Assembly (NCBI GenBank): GCA_963701735.1
Contig: CAVPBI010000019.1
Location: forward strand, 310,001-374,000
Source: CAWABB01 sp963701735
Lineage (GTDB): Bacteria; Bacteroidota; Ignavibacteria; UBA10030; UBA6906
Reading direction: 5' to 3'
DNA: 64,000 nt
A program made the position numbers and the translations under genes. This document shows, in pieces, positions 20,521 to 29,246 of the stretch (within the stretch, counting starts at the first letter, position 1; every line of letters begins with the position of its first letter). The notes beneath the pieces were generated by a model, which was not told where the DNA came from, ran no database searches, and worked only from the letters and a program-made list of their open reading frames with translations.

Positions 20521-21770
20521 TTAGTTGAACCGCTCCGGGGAGAGCTGACGGATGTCGATCCCGGGGGCGCGTCCGGCGACCAGATCGGTGACCAGCGTCC
20601 CGGTGACGGCTGCCAGCGTTATGCCAAGCATCGCGTGCCCTGTCGCAGCGATAAGGTTGTTGAGGCTCAGAAAATCGACCGACATACGGCAGCCCATCAG
20701 GCGTGCACGGGCGCAGGCCGCTCCAGAGGGTGGCTGTCGACCGGTCGGGCGTCGGAATGCCTTCCAGATACAGAGGGACCGCCTTGAGGATGGCCCCCAC
20801 CCTGCGCTGGTTGACGGAGAGGTCGAGACCCGCAAGCTCCATCGTCCCCGCGAACCGGATGGAGTCGCCGAGCGGCGTGAACACGACGCGCGCTTCCGTG
20901 AAGATCATGGGGATCGAGGGCATGCGTGAAGGGGCCGGGCCGGTGATGCTGTACCCCTTCCCGGGCTGCATCGGCAGGGCGATGCCCAGACCTCGCAGGA
21001 TGGAGGAGGACCATGCTCCCCCCGCCAGGACGAACTCGTCTCCCGGAATGTCGCCCCTGGATGTGGTGACCGCTGCGATGCGATTCCCCTCGCGAACGAA
21101 GCCTGCCACTGATCGTTCCGCCCAGCACCTTCGCACCGGCCTTCTCGATCGATGCCGTGAGGGCGTGCATGAAATCGGATGGAGACAGGTGGGCGTCGCC
21201 GGGGTAATATACCCCTCCGGTTGCCAGGAAGGTCGCCGATGGCTCCAGCTTCTCGAGGCCGGCCCGGTCCAGGACGTCCGCTTCGACGCCGAGCGTACGC
21301 GCCAGCCCGGCTTCCTCTTCGCATCCTTCCCGCCCGGCGGGAGTGCGGAAGAGCATCAGCAGTCCCCGGTTCTCCAGTCCAAAGCGGAGGCCGTCACGCT
21401 CGATCATCTCGCGGACGAGGCGAAGGCTTGTCTGGCAGAGATCTCTCAGTAACGTCATGCTGCGATGCACGTGAGCCTCGGTGCTGGACTTGCGGAAGCT
21501 CCAGACCCACGAGATGAGATCGCGGTCGAGACGGGGCTTAATATAGAAGGGGCTCTCCGGATCGAGCATCCATTTCATGCCCTGGGAGATGACGCCTGGA
21601 TGGGCCATGGGGATGAAATGGCTGGGCACGAGGAGTCCGGCGTTATGGAGGGAACACGCCTGGCCGGGCTGGTCGCGGTCGAGCAGGGTGATCGAGTGGC
21701 CTTCGCGTTGCAGCGCGTAGGCCGTCGCAAGCCCGACAGCTCCCCCGCCGATGATAACGATGCGGCTCAT
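20521..21770 (-). CDS. FAD-dependent D-hydroxyproline dehydrogenase (DadA-like), frameshifted
   Basis: Proposed to oxidise cis-4-hydroxy-D-proline to delta-1-pyrroline-4-hydroxy-2-carboxylate, the second step of hydroxyproline breakdown. The N-terminal dinucleotide motif IVIIGGGAVGLATAYAL and the DadA-like LLVPSHFIPMAHPGV and SHRSM segments are clear; the C-terminal GLRPCTPDGLPYVG and ATGHAMLGITLA segments are the FAD-binding end of D-amino-acid dehydrogenases and glycine oxidases. The frame changes near 21110 and near 20670, so the three pieces must be joined for a protein of about 415 residues. The start ATG overlaps the stop of the epimerase gene (TGATG). Substrate is inferred from the neighbours; by sequence alone it could act on other D-amino acids. 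Confidence 0.82.
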
Positions 21771-22771
21771 CAGAGCACCTGGAATCCGTGGCGATACGGG
21801 TCGTCGTCGTCGATGAAGATGGTGTTGAACCCTGTGATGCGCGCCCAGCCTTCGATGCTGGGGACGATCGCGGGGATGCCGCCCACGGTGGTTGCGGCCT
21901 CGACCCTCCCGCGGAACAGGCTTCCGATGATGCTCTCGTGAACGAACTCATCGCCCGGCTTCAGCGCGCCGCGCGACGCCAGCTGGGCCATCCGTGCCGA
22001 TGTCCCCGTGCCGCACGGTGACCGATCGATGGCTTTCTCTCCGTAGAAGACGGCGTTCCTCGCGTGTGCTTCCGGGTTTCGCGGCGGGCCGGTCCACTCC
22101 ACGTGACTGAGCCCCTTGATTGCGGGATCAGCGGGGTGTACGAAGGAGTATTTCTCGTTCAACAGGCGCCGGACAATCGGGCTGAGGCGGATCACGTCGG
22201 CTGCCGGGAGAGCGTCGAGTCCGGCGTAGTTCCGCTGGGGTTCGATGATCGCGTAGAAATTGCCTCCGTACGCGACGTCCAGCGTGAGGCTTCCAAGGCC
22301 GGGGCAATCTACGGTCAGGCCCTTCGAGTGGAGGAACGACGGGACATTCACGATCCTGACTCCCGTGACCTTCCCATCCTTGAGCGTATAGTGGGCCTCC
22401 ACGAGCCCCGCGGGGACCTCGAGCCTGAGCACACCGGGCTGCTTCGGTGTCACGAGCCGGTGCTCGATCATCACCGTGACCGTGCCGATCGTGCCGTGAC
22501 CGCACATGGGGAGGCATCCGCTGGTTTCGATGAACAGGATGCCGATATCGTTCGCAGGGTCCGCAGGCGGGTAGAGGATGCTGCCAGACATCATATCGTG
22601 CCCGCGCGGCTCGAACATCAGGCCGGTCCGGATCCAGTCGTGGCGCGCCAGAAACTCAAGCCGCCGCTCGGCCATTGTCGTGGCATCGAGCCGGGGACCG
22701 CCGCCCGCAACCACGCGGACGGGGTTGCCGCAGGTATGGGCGTCGATGCAGAAGAAGGTGTGCTGGGCCAT
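21770..22771 (-). CDS. 4-hydroxyproline 2-epimerase (proline racemase family)
   Basis: Converts trans-4-hydroxy-L-proline to cis-4-hydroxy-D-proline without cofactor by a two-base mechanism. Both catalytic cysteines are present: Cys90 in LPMCGHGTIG and Cys253 in RSPCGTGTSARM. A threonine in the second place would have meant trans-3-hydroxyproline dehydratase, so epimerase/racemase is the right class. Length (333 residues) is normal. It lies between the GntR regulator and the FAD dehydrogenase in the operon, which with the deaminase and aldehyde dehydrogenase makes hydroxyproline rather than proline the likely substrate. Confidence 0.9.
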   Translation of the reverse strand: MAQHTFFCIDAHTCGNPVRVVAGGGPRLDATTMAERRLEFLARHDWIRTGLMFEPRGHDMMSGSILYPPADPANDIGILFIETSGCLPMCGHGTIGTVTVMIEHRLVTPKQPGVLRLEVPAGLVEAHYTLKDGKVTGVRIVNVPSFLHSKGLTVDCPGLGSLTLDVAYGGNFYAIIEPQRNYAGLDALPAADVIRLSPIVRRLLNEKYSFVHPADPAIKGLSHVEWTGPPRNPEAHARNAVFYGEKAIDRSPCGTGTSARMAQLASRGALKPGDEFVHESIIGSLFRGRVEAATTVGGIPAIVPSIEGWARITGFNTIFIDDDDPYRHGFQVL

Positions 22772-22830
22772 GGGGAGAACAATCGACGATGGATGAAAGA
22801 CGATCGACAGTCGACAGCTGAAAGATCCGG

Positions 22831-23514
22831 TTACATCTCCACGGTTGTGCGCGTGAATTCGGTCATATAATCCAGCAGGTCGTCGGACCCCTTCTGTGCG
22901 GCTGCCTCGTCACCCTGGGCGACGGCGATCATGAGCCTGGCGTGCAGGTTAGCCGTGCGGGTGAGGTCGCCGGTATGCCGGAACGTGTACCAGAAGCGCC
23001 GGCAGTGCGTATGCAGTGGGGAGACGGCCTGGGCGGCGAACGGATTCTTGGCCGCTGCCTCCAGGATCTCGTCGAAGTCGTGGTCGACGCGCATGAACGC
23101 TTCCAGGTCCTCCCGTGCAGCAGCCTTCTTGATCGCGGCTGCGGCGGCGCGGAGGGCTGCGCGCTGCTCTTTCGTGGCGTGGCGCGCTGCGCTGGCGGCG
23201 ATGAGCCGGTCCAGCGTCCGGCGGGTCTCGAGGAGCGCGAAATAGTCGGTGACGTTCAAGCCGGTGATGACGATGCCGCGCCGCGGAAGCGACCGCACCA
23301 GGCCGCGCACTTCCAGGCGCTTCAGGGCTTCCCTCGTCGGCGTGCGGCCGATCTCGATCTCCTGGATCAGGTCGGCCTCGGTCACAACGCTTCCGGGCTG
23401 AAGCCTCAGCGTGACGATCAGCTCTTCCAACCGGTGATACGCGCGGTCGGCGAGCGTACGCTGCTCATGCCGGGCAGTGCGCTGCGCGCGCGTGAGTATT
23501 CCTTCAGCGTGCAT
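22831..23514 (-). CDS. GntR family (FadR/FCD type) transcriptional regulator
   Basis: 227 residues. The winged helix-turn-helix lies at residues 20-90 (LADRAYHRLEELIVTLRLQPGSVVTEADLIQEIEIGRTPTREALKRL in order); an all-helical FCD effector domain follows, with the acidic/histidine positions DHDFDEIL and HARLMIAV expected to hold a metal and a carboxylate ligand. ATG at 23514 is chosen because the longer open frame upstream overlaps the aldehyde dehydrogenase gene and is not protein-like. Its place inside the operon suggests it senses hydroxyproline or an intermediate; a possible operator lies in the operon promoter at 25954-25965. Confidence 0.9.
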   Translation of the reverse strand: MHAEGILTRAQRTARHEQRTLADRAYHRLEELIVTLRLQPGSVVTEADLIQEIEIGRTPTREALKRLEVRGLVRSLPRRGIVITGLNVTDYFALLETRRTLDRLIAASAARHATKEQRAALRAAAAAIKKAAAREDLEAFMRVDHDFDEILEAAAKNPFAAQAVSPLHTHCRRFWYTFRHTGDLTRTANLHARLMIAVAQGDEAAAQKGSDDLLDYMTEFTRTTVEM

Positions 23515-23546
23515 AGGACTCGATCCCCCCGATCTCGTCTCTTTCT

Positions 23547-24983
23547 TCAGGGCTGCGTGTAGCATGTTGTCACTGTCGTGTAGAACTCGATTGCGTAGCG
23601 TCCCTGCTCGCGGGTGCCGTAGCTCGACCCCTTGCTCCCGCCGAAGGGCACGTGGTAGTCCACGCCTGCGGTGGGCAGATTGACCATGACCATTCCCGCC
23701 TGCGCGTGCCGCGTGAAGTGGGAAGCATACTTCAGGCTCGTGGTGCAGATGCCGGCGGACAGTCCGAACTCCGTATCGTTCGCCGCGGCGAGCGCTTCGT
23801 CGTAGTCCTTGACGCGGATGACCGACGCAACCGGTCCGAAGACCTCCTCGCAGTTGATCCGCATGCGTCCCGTCGTCCCGGTGATCAGTGCCGGTGCAAA
23901 ATAGAAACCGTTCTTCTGGCGCCGGAGCCGATGCCCTCCGGCGGCGAGCACGCCGCCTTCCGAAACGCCGATCCCGACGTACGAAAGGTCCTTTTCCAGC
24001 TGGGCCTCGTCGACGACCGGGCCGATCTCCGTCCCTTCGGCAAGCGCGTCGTCCACTTTCAGTGCTCCCATCCGGTTCGTCATCGCGGCGATGAACCGGT
24101 CGTGGATCCCGTCGGTCACGATCAGGCGGCTCGAGGCCGTGCACCGCTGGCCTGTTGCGAAGAACGAGCCCTGCAGTGCCGCAGTGACGGCAACGTCGAG
24201 GTCCGCGTCGTCGAGGACCACGAGCGGGTTCTTGCCACCCATCTCCAGCTGCACGCGCGCCATGCGCTTCGCGCAGTCCACGGCGACGGAGCGCCCGGTC
24301 TCGACGGACCCGGTGAAGCTGATGCCCGCGATTCCGGGATGCGTCACCATGCTCTGCCCGACGACGCGTCCGGGGCCCATCACCAGGTTGAACACGCCCC
24401 GGGGCAACGCAGTGCGGCTCAGGATTTCCGCCATCGCCCATGCGCAGCCCGGGGCGAGGTCGGCCGGCTTCAGCACGACGGTGTTGCCGAAGGCGAGCGC
24501 GGGAGCGACCTTCCACGCGGGTATCGCGATGGGAAAGTTCCAGGGGGTGATGAGCCCGACCACACCGAGCGGTTTGCGCAGGACGTCGATTGTGACGCCC
24601 GGCCGCACAGAAGCAATGTGTTCCCCCGCGGTGCGGAGTGCCTCACCAGCAAAGTACTTGAAGATATACCCTGCGCGTGTGACCTCGGCTACACTCTCGG
24701 AAAGAGTCTTTCCTTCCTCTCTGGCCAAAAGACGGCCGATTTCGGCCTTTCTGGCCAGAAGTTCGCTTCCGGTCGCGTCCAGGACGTCGAAGCGAAGCTG
24801 GGGGGTGCTTCCGGACCATCCGGGGAGGGCTCGCTCGGCCGCTGTGACCGCCGCCTCCACATCCTCCTTCCCGCCCTGGGCGTACAGCCCCACGACGTCC
24901 GCGACGTCAGACGGGTTGATGTTTTCGCGTGCCGCAGCGCCGCTGGCCCATTGCCCGTCGATGAAATTCCCGTGGACTTCCAT
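23547..24983 (-). CDS. Aldehyde dehydrogenase, probably alpha-ketoglutarate semialdehyde dehydrogenase
   Basis: NAD(P)-dependent oxidation of 2-oxoglutarate semialdehyde to 2-oxoglutarate would be the last step of hydroxyproline catabolism. ALDH signature residues are present: the substrate-binding PWNFPIAIPAWK, Glu247 in QLEMGGKN and the nucleophile Cys281 in TGQRCTAS. Length is 478 residues from ATG 24983, preferred over ATG 24992 because AGGAAGGG then sits about ten bases upstream; at 24992 it would abut the start codon. It overlaps or abuts the end of the deaminase gene. The identity as ketoglutarate semialdehyde dehydrogenase rests on operon context. Confidence 0.9.
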   Translation of the reverse strand: MEVHGNFIDGQWASGAAARENINPSDVADVVGLYAQGGKEDVEAAVTAAERALPGWSGSTPQLRFDVLDATGSELLARKAEIGRLLAREEGKTLSESVAEVTRAGYIFKYFAGEALRTAGEHIASVRPGVTIDVLRKPLGVVGLITPWNFPIAIPAWKVAPALAFGNTVVLKPADLAPGCAWAMAEILSRTALPRGVFNLVMGPGRVVGQSMVTHPGIAGISFTGSVETGRSVAVDCAKRMARVQLEMGGKNPLVVLDDADLDVAVTAALQGSFFATGQRCTASSRLIVTDGIHDRFIAAMTNRMGALKVDDALAEGTEIGPVVDEAQLEKDLSYVGIGVSEGGVLAAGGHRLRRQKNGFYFAPALITGTTGRMRINCEEVFGPVASVIRVKDYDEALAAANDTEFGLSAGICTTSLKYASHFTRHAQAGMVMVNLPTAGVDYHVPFGGSKGSSYGTREQGRYAIEFYTTVTTCYTQP

Positions 24984-24988
24984 GGCGA

Positions 24989-25909
24989 TCATCCCTTCCT
25001 GATCATCAGCGATGACAGATCCGGTCGCGTCGCAATTGCCGCGGCCACGATCGCTTCCACCTCGATGCGCTCCTGGCCCGCGAGCGGGAGCCGCGGGGGG
25101 CGGACATCCTCGTCGCCCAGCCCCGCCATCGCCTGCGCCATCTTGATGTACTGGACAAACTTCACCGACGTATCCAGATGAAGCAGCGGCATGAACCAGC
25201 GGTACAGCGCGCGTGCCTCATCGAGGCGGCCTTCGCGGACGAGCGCATAGAGTGCGACGGTCTCATCCGGGAAAGCGCACACGAGCCCTGCGACCCAGCC
25301 GTCTGCTCCCAGCAGCAAGCTCTCGAACGCCAGATCGTCGACGCCGACAAAAATGCGGTAGCGATCGCCGACCCGGTTGATGATGTCCGTGATGCGCCTC
25401 GGGTCGTCGGAGGATTCCTTGAGCGCGACGAACGCCGGGACGTCGGCAAGGTCTTCGAACATATCCGGAGAGACGTCGACGCGGTACGCGACGGGATTGT
25501 TGTAGAGCATGATCGGGAGAGGTGACGCGTCGGCGACCGACCGGAGATACGTGAGCGTTTCGCGCCTGTCGGAGACATACTGCATGGGCGGCAGGAGCAT
25601 GATGCCTGTTGCTCCGGCGGAGGCCGCGTCGGCGGCAAATGTCCGCGCGGAGTCTGTCGTTGTCTCCGCAAGGCCCGTCAGGACGGGCACGCGGCCCGAC
25701 GCTGCGGCGTGTGCGCACCGGATGGCAGTCAGCTTCTCGGCGCGGGTGAGCGTACCCGCTTCACCGAGCGATCCATTGACAACGAGGCCGTGAACGCCCG
25801 CGCGCACGAGTCGGTCGACGTGCCGTTCCATTGCGGCCGTGTCGAGGGCGCCGTTCGCATCGAACGGCGTGGTGGCGGCGGGGAAGACCCCGGTCCAGGG
25901 GGTGTACAT
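24989..25909 (-). CDS. DapA-family deaminase, probably delta-1-pyrroline-4-hydroxy-2-carboxylate deaminase
   Basis: A 306-residue TIM-barrel lyase of the dihydrodipicolinate synthase/N-acetylneuraminate lyase family. The Schiff-base lysine is Lys164 (VALKESSDDP), the catalytic tyrosine Tyr136 (LYNNPV), and the substrate-carboxylate loop is GSLGEAGTLT. In hydroxyproline operons this enzyme dehydrates and deaminates the pyrroline intermediate to 2-oxoglutarate semialdehyde. ATG at 25909 has AGGAG six bases upstream; the open frame extends 21 codons further without a ribosome binding site. It is the first gene of the operon. A true dapA would be expected near lysine genes rather than next to an epimerase and an aldehyde dehydrogenase. 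Confidence 0.88.
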   Translation of the reverse strand: MYTPWTGVFPAATTPFDANGALDTAAMERHVDRLVRAGVHGLVVNGSLGEAGTLTRAEKLTAIRCAHAAASGRVPVLTGLAETTTDSARTFAADAASAGATGIMLLPPMQYVSDRRETLTYLRSVADASPLPIMLYNNPVAYRVDVSPDMFEDLADVPAFVALKESSDDPRRITDIINRVGDRYRIFVGVDDLAFESLLLGADGWVAGLVCAFPDETVALYALVREGRLDEARALYRWFMPLLHLDTSVKFVQYIKMAQAMAGLGDEDVRPPRLPLAGQERIEVEAIVAAAIATRPDLSSLMIRKG

Positions 25910-25943
25910 GGCGGCTCCTGGTTGTGGTGGGAGGAGGCCCCGT

Positions 25944-25972
25944 AATATATCAGGTGGATACCAAACGCGCAA
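25944..25972 (-). promoter_or_regulatory. Probable promoter and GntR operator of the hydroxyproline operon
   Basis: On the minus strand TTGCGC, 17 bp, TATATT make a promoter ending about 35 bases before the first start codon. The spacer holds TTTGGTATCCAC (25954-25965), close to the TGGTATACCA-type inverted repeat bound by FadR-type GntR proteins, so the operon's own regulator could block it. Both are by-eye matches. Confidence 0.45.
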
Positions 25973-26096
25973 GGACGGCGTCGGGTTTTTTCTCGCAAGA
26001 GTCGCGTCCGATCCCTACATTGCCGTCGTCCGGATGGACCCCCGGGTGTGACAGGCGCGGCGATGGATCGGGTCCGTTCTCAGAGCGGAGGTTTGC

Positions 26097-26468
26097 ATGC
26101 GTGAGATCCCCAGGCGCTTTGTGCAGTTTACCGACGAGTATCCCGAGATCGCGCGGGCGTACGAGCAGCTCGGCGCGGCGTGTCATCTGGCGGGACCCCT
26201 GCCGAAGAAGGAGCGTGCGCTGATCAAGCTCGCGATCTCCATCGGGGCCTGGCTGGAGGGTGCCGTCCACAGCCACGTCCGCAAGGCCCTTGAAGCCGGC
26301 GCCAGCCCCGAGGAAATCCGCCATACGGCGCTCCTTGCACTTCCAACGATCGGTTTCCCCTCGACCATGGCGGTTTTGACGTGGATCGACGACATCCTGG
26401 GGGCACCTGCGCCGAAAGGCGGGAAACGCCAGGCGATTCGGGCGAAATCCGCCCGCCGGAAGCGCTGA
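26097..26468 (+). CDS. Carboxymuconolactone decarboxylase-like protein lacking redox cysteines
   Basis: A 123-residue all-helical protein of the CMD/AhpD superfamily with the usual core LPKKERALIKLAISIGAWLEGAVHSHVRKALEAGASPEEIRH. In AhpD-type peroxidase partners the core carries a CxxC before the conserved His; here the place reads EGAVHSH with no cysteine, so disulfide reductase activity is unlikely. The tail is very basic (residues about 107-123). GGAGG sits six bases before the ATG. It is divergent from the hydroxyproline operon and could share its control region, but its substrate is unknown. Confidence 0.85.
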   Translation: MREIPRRFVQFTDEYPEIARAYEQLGAACHLAGPLPKKERALIKLAISIGAWLEGAVHSHVRKALEAGASPEEIRHTALLALPTIGFPSTMAVLTWIDDILGAPAPKGGKRQAIRAKSARRKR

Positions 26469-26577
26469 CCGGCTGGCACCGTAACCGGTCGGATCGGGTG
26501 GCTGATCGGCGTGGTTCGCGAGCTGTCCGGCGGCACCAGGCGGCCGCCAGCGCCGGCAGGCCGACGGGCTCCCCTGC

Positions 26578-26606
26578 TTGACTTTCTCGAACCTTCAATC
26601 TAGATT
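26578..26606 (+). promoter_or_regulatory. Sigma-70-type promoter of the Rrf2 gene
   Basis: TTGACT at 26578-26583, a 17-bp spacer and TAGATT at 26601-26606. Transcription would begin near 26613, 18 bases before the start codon. The AT-rich stretch around and after the -10 (CTAGATTAGGATAG) is where an Rrf2 autoregulatory site would be expected. Confidence 0.6.
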
Positions 26607-26630
26607 AGGATAGAAAGGTCTGAATTAAAC

Positions 26631-27083
26631 ATGAGTCTCCTGTTCAGCCGTGAATGCGAATATGCCCTCCAGGCGCTCCTCTATCTGGCGCTGCAACGGG
26701 AGGACGGCATGACCTCGATCAAGGTCCTGACCAGGAAGCTCGAAATCCCCTACCACTTTCTGGCCAAAATTCTTCAGAGGCTCACGAAGAAGGGGCTTCT
26801 GCGCTCACTGAAAGGTCCTACCGGCGGCTTTGCGCTTGCCCTGCCGGCTGAGCAGATCACGCTGTTTCAGATCATCGAAGCTGTCGACGGTGCCGGGTTC
26901 ATGGACACCTGCGTCCTCGGGTTCTCGGAATGCTCCGGCCGTAACCCGTGCTCCGTGCACGAGCAGTGGGGGGCGATGCGCACGTCGATCCATGCCATGC
27001 TTGTCACCAAGAGCATCGCCCAGATGGCGCGCGAGACGATGAAGCCGGAGTATATGACAAAGCGGCGGCGGGCTGAACGATGA
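26631..27083 (+). CDS. Rrf2 family regulator with three cysteines (NsrR/IscR-like)
   Basis: 150 residues with an N-terminal winged helix (FSRECEYALQALLYLAL; IPYHFLAKILQRLTKKGLL; a GPTGGFALA wing) and the Rrf2 cysteine cluster DTCVLGFSECSGRNPC, that is C-x6-C-x5-C, expected to hold an iron-sulfur cluster. The spacing lies between those of IscR and NsrR, so the sensed signal (cluster status, nitric oxide, redox) is open. It precedes a membrane ferredoxin, an octaheme cytochrome and a DUF4920 gene, and probably controls them. The open frame has a good promoter 25 bases upstream. Confidence 0.92.
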   Translation: MSLLFSRECEYALQALLYLALQREDGMTSIKVLTRKLEIPYHFLAKILQRLTKKGLLRSLKGPTGGFALALPAEQITLFQIIEAVDGAGFMDTCVLGFSECSGRNPCSVHEQWGAMRTSIHAMLVTKSIAQMARETMKPEYMTKRRRAER

Positions 27084-27197
27084 GGCGGAGGGTTGCACGG
27101 AGACGCGTGGCGGTGAAGGTGGAGCGTGAGGGGACCGGAAGCAACGCAGGGACATGTGGCAACCCGTGGGGAAGGATACCGGGACATACGACGGGAC

Positions 27198-28445
27198 ATG
27201 ATGAGCATGACAGGACACGATGAGGTGCTGGAGATAGAGGCGGCGGCAGAGGAGAGTGTGCGGGAGGGCGTTCCGGGGAATACCGTTTCCGTCGTCGACA
27301 TGGCGCGCCCGCGCAACGGCCGGCCCGTTCCCAGGAAGATTCCTCCCCATCTGCGCAAGCGGCCGACGGCGATACCCTCCGATGCCCGCCTCCTCGAGAG
27401 ATTCTGGTCGCGCATCACCGGCGATTCCCACAGGCTGCGCACCGGCGTCCAGATGGCGTTCGTCCTCCTCTGCGTCTGGATCGGCGCGGAGTTCCACTTC
27501 TTCATGGAATGGGGGACATCCAGGGGTGCGGCGTCGTTCTACGACCGTCCCCCGGGTGTCGAGGGGTTCCTCCCGATCAGCGCACTGATCAGCCTGAAGC
27601 ACTGGCTGATGACCGGCACCGTCAACACGGTCCACCCGTCAGGACTCTTCATCTTCGTGGCGATCGCGGCGACGGGGCTCCTTCTCAAGAAGGCGTTCTG
27701 CAGCTGGCTCTGTCCGATCGGAACGCTCAGCGAATCGCTCTGGATGCTCGGGGAGAAGATCTTCGGCCGTACGTTGAACATCCCGAGCTGGCTGGACTAC
27801 CCGTTGCGTTCGCTGAAGTACCTCCTGCTCGCATTTTTCGCCTGGTCGATCTGGCAGATGGACCTCCCTTCGCTCGAGGCGTTCATCTACAGCCCGTACA
27901 ACAAGATGGCCGACGTGAAGATGTACCTCTTCTTCACGAACATCACCCAGTTCGCGCTCTGGACGATCGTCGTCCTGCTGCTGCTGTCGGTGGCCATCAA
28001 GAATTTCTGGTGCCGCTTCCTCTGTCCGTACGGCGCGCTGCTCGGGATATTCAGCTGGGCGAGTCCGCTCAAGATCACGCGCTCGCGAGAAACGTGCATT
28101 GACTGCGAGCTCTGCACCGAAGCCTGCCCGGCCCGCATTCTCGTGCACAAGGCGACGCGCGTGCGCTCTGACGAGTGCACATCGTGCATGGAGTGCGTGA
28201 AAGCGTGCCCTGTGCGCGATACGCTGGAACTGCGCGCCACGAGGAAGAGTGCCGCGGTTCCCGCGCCGGTCCTGGCCGCGCTCGTCGCCGGCCTGTTCGT
28301 CGCCATCACCGGCCTGGCCATGCTGACGGGGCACTGGCAGAATTCGATCAGCAGGGAAGAGTACCAGCGGCGGTTCAAGGAGCTCAACTCCCCACTCTAT
28401 CAGCACAACCGCGGCGAGGTTCCCGCGTATGGATCCGCAGACTGA
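27198..28445 (+). CDS. NapH/NosR-like membrane polyferredoxin
   Basis: About 415 residues. Five or so membrane segments (for example MAFVLLCVWIGAEFHFF, LFIFVAIAATGLLL, LLLAFFAWSIW, LWTIVVLLLLSVAI and a last one near the C-terminus) carry the two CxxxCP motifs typical of the family, FCSWLCPIG and WCRFLCPYG. A soluble part follows with two [4Fe-4S] ferredoxin motifs, CIDCELCTEACP and CTSCMECVKACP. Such proteins pass quinol electrons to periplasmic reductases or help mature them. The start is uncertain: ATG 27198 is used, but GTG 27126 and ATG 27300 are in frame and none has a strong ribosome binding site. The octaheme cytochrome two genes on is the natural partner. Confidence 0.85.
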   Translation: MMSMTGHDEVLEIEAAAEESVREGVPGNTVSVVDMARPRNGRPVPRKIPPHLRKRPTAIPSDARLLERFWSRITGDSHRLRTGVQMAFVLLCVWIGAEFHFFMEWGTSRGAASFYDRPPGVEGFLPISALISLKHWLMTGTVNTVHPSGLFIFVAIAATGLLLKKAFCSWLCPIGTLSESLWMLGEKIFGRTLNIPSWLDYPLRSLKYLLLAFFAWSIWQMDLPSLEAFIYSPYNKMADVKMYLFFTNITQFALWTIVVLLLLSVAIKNFWCRFLCPYGALLGIFSWASPLKITRSRETCIDCELCTEACPARILVHKATRVRSDECTSCMECVKACPVRDTLELRATRKSAAVPAPVLAALVAGLFVAITGLAMLTGHWQNSISREEYQRRFKELNSPLYQHNRGEVPAYGSAD

Positions 28446-29217
28446 TTCGCCCACGGCGTCGTCCGCGTCGGCAAGCCGCTTCTACGATGCGCTCGCGCCT
28501 GATTACGACGCGATGACCGGGTTCGAACGGCGGTTCGACCAGGAACGCCCGTTCTTCCAGAAATTCGTTGAGCAGTACGCCATCCGACGCGCGCTCGATG
28601 CGGGAGCCGGCACCGGTTTCCACTCCATGCTGCTTGCCCAGCTTGGCGTGCAGGTCATCGCAGTCGACGTCTCTCCCGACATGCTTGAGCACACCCGCGC
28701 GCACGCTTCGACGATGAGCCTGCCCGTGACAACGCTGCACGCCTCGCTGCTCGACATTGCCGCCCGCGTCACGGTGTCTCAGGACGCCGTCGTCTGCATG
28801 GGGAATACCCTCGCGCACTTCACGGAGCCGGGCGCGCGGGACGCGGTGCTCGGGCAATTCCACCGGGTCCTTGCGCCCGGCGGCGTGCTGCTCGTGCAGA
28901 CCCTGAACTTCGACAGGATCATGGCGCAGGAGACCCACCTCCAGAACGTGAAGGAGGCCGGGGGCGTCCGGTTCGTCCGCGAATACGTGCGCGCCGGCGA
29001 CCTCGTCGATTTGCGCATCACCCGCACCGCGCCGTCCGAGCCGGCGGCGCAGCAGACGACCACGAGCGTACGGCTTGCGCCGGTGTTTGCAGCGGATCTT
29101 GCCTTTGCGCTGTCCGCCATAGGGTTCGCGGACATTCAGCTCCACGGAAGCATCGCACTCGATCCATTCGCGGCTGAAACATCGCGCGATCTTGTGGCCG
29201 TTTGCAGACGGACGTAA
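28429..29217 (+). CDS. Class I SAM-dependent methyltransferase
   Basis: 262 residues with the SAM-binding motif I LDAGAGTGFHSMLLA (about residue 56), an acidic end of strand 2 (VIAVDVSPDMLEH), motif post-I and DAVVCMGNTLAH as motif IV. It overlaps the end of the ferredoxin gene by 17 bases and is followed by the cytochrome, so it is translationally linked to the redox cluster. The substrate cannot be told; small-molecule (for example quinone-like) methylation would fit the methyltransferase-11 type fold. No relation to heme attachment is evident. Confidence 0.88.
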   Translation: MDPQTDSPTASSASASRFYDALAPDYDAMTGFERRFDQERPFFQKFVEQYAIRRALDAGAGTGFHSMLLAQLGVQVIAVDVSPDMLEHTRAHASTMSLPVTTLHASLLDIAARVTVSQDAVVCMGNTLAHFTEPGARDAVLGQFHRVLAPGGVLLVQTLNFDRIMAQETHLQNVKEAGGVRFVREYVRAGDLVDLRITRTAPSEPAAQQTTTSVRLAPVFAADLAFALSAIGFADIQLHGSIALDPFAAETSRDLVAVCRRT

Positions 29218-29246
29218 CAGACCACCAATCAGCGCCGGAGGTTACC

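Noticed and set aside
20444..21136. Fusion of the FAD dehydrogenase with the DUF5916 protein in one open frame
   Set aside because: The dehydrogenase leaves this frame near 20670 and ends at 20521; a signal peptide starts the DUF5916 protein at 20443.
23515..24516. Long N-terminal extension of the GntR regulator
   Set aside because: It is the reverse-frame shadow of the aldehyde dehydrogenase gene, Arg/Gly/Pro-rich and without a domain.
24715..24765. Inverted repeat with CTGGCCA and CGGCC blocks as a regulatory hairpin
   Set aside because: It lies inside the aldehyde dehydrogenase coding sequence and encodes normal conserved residues.
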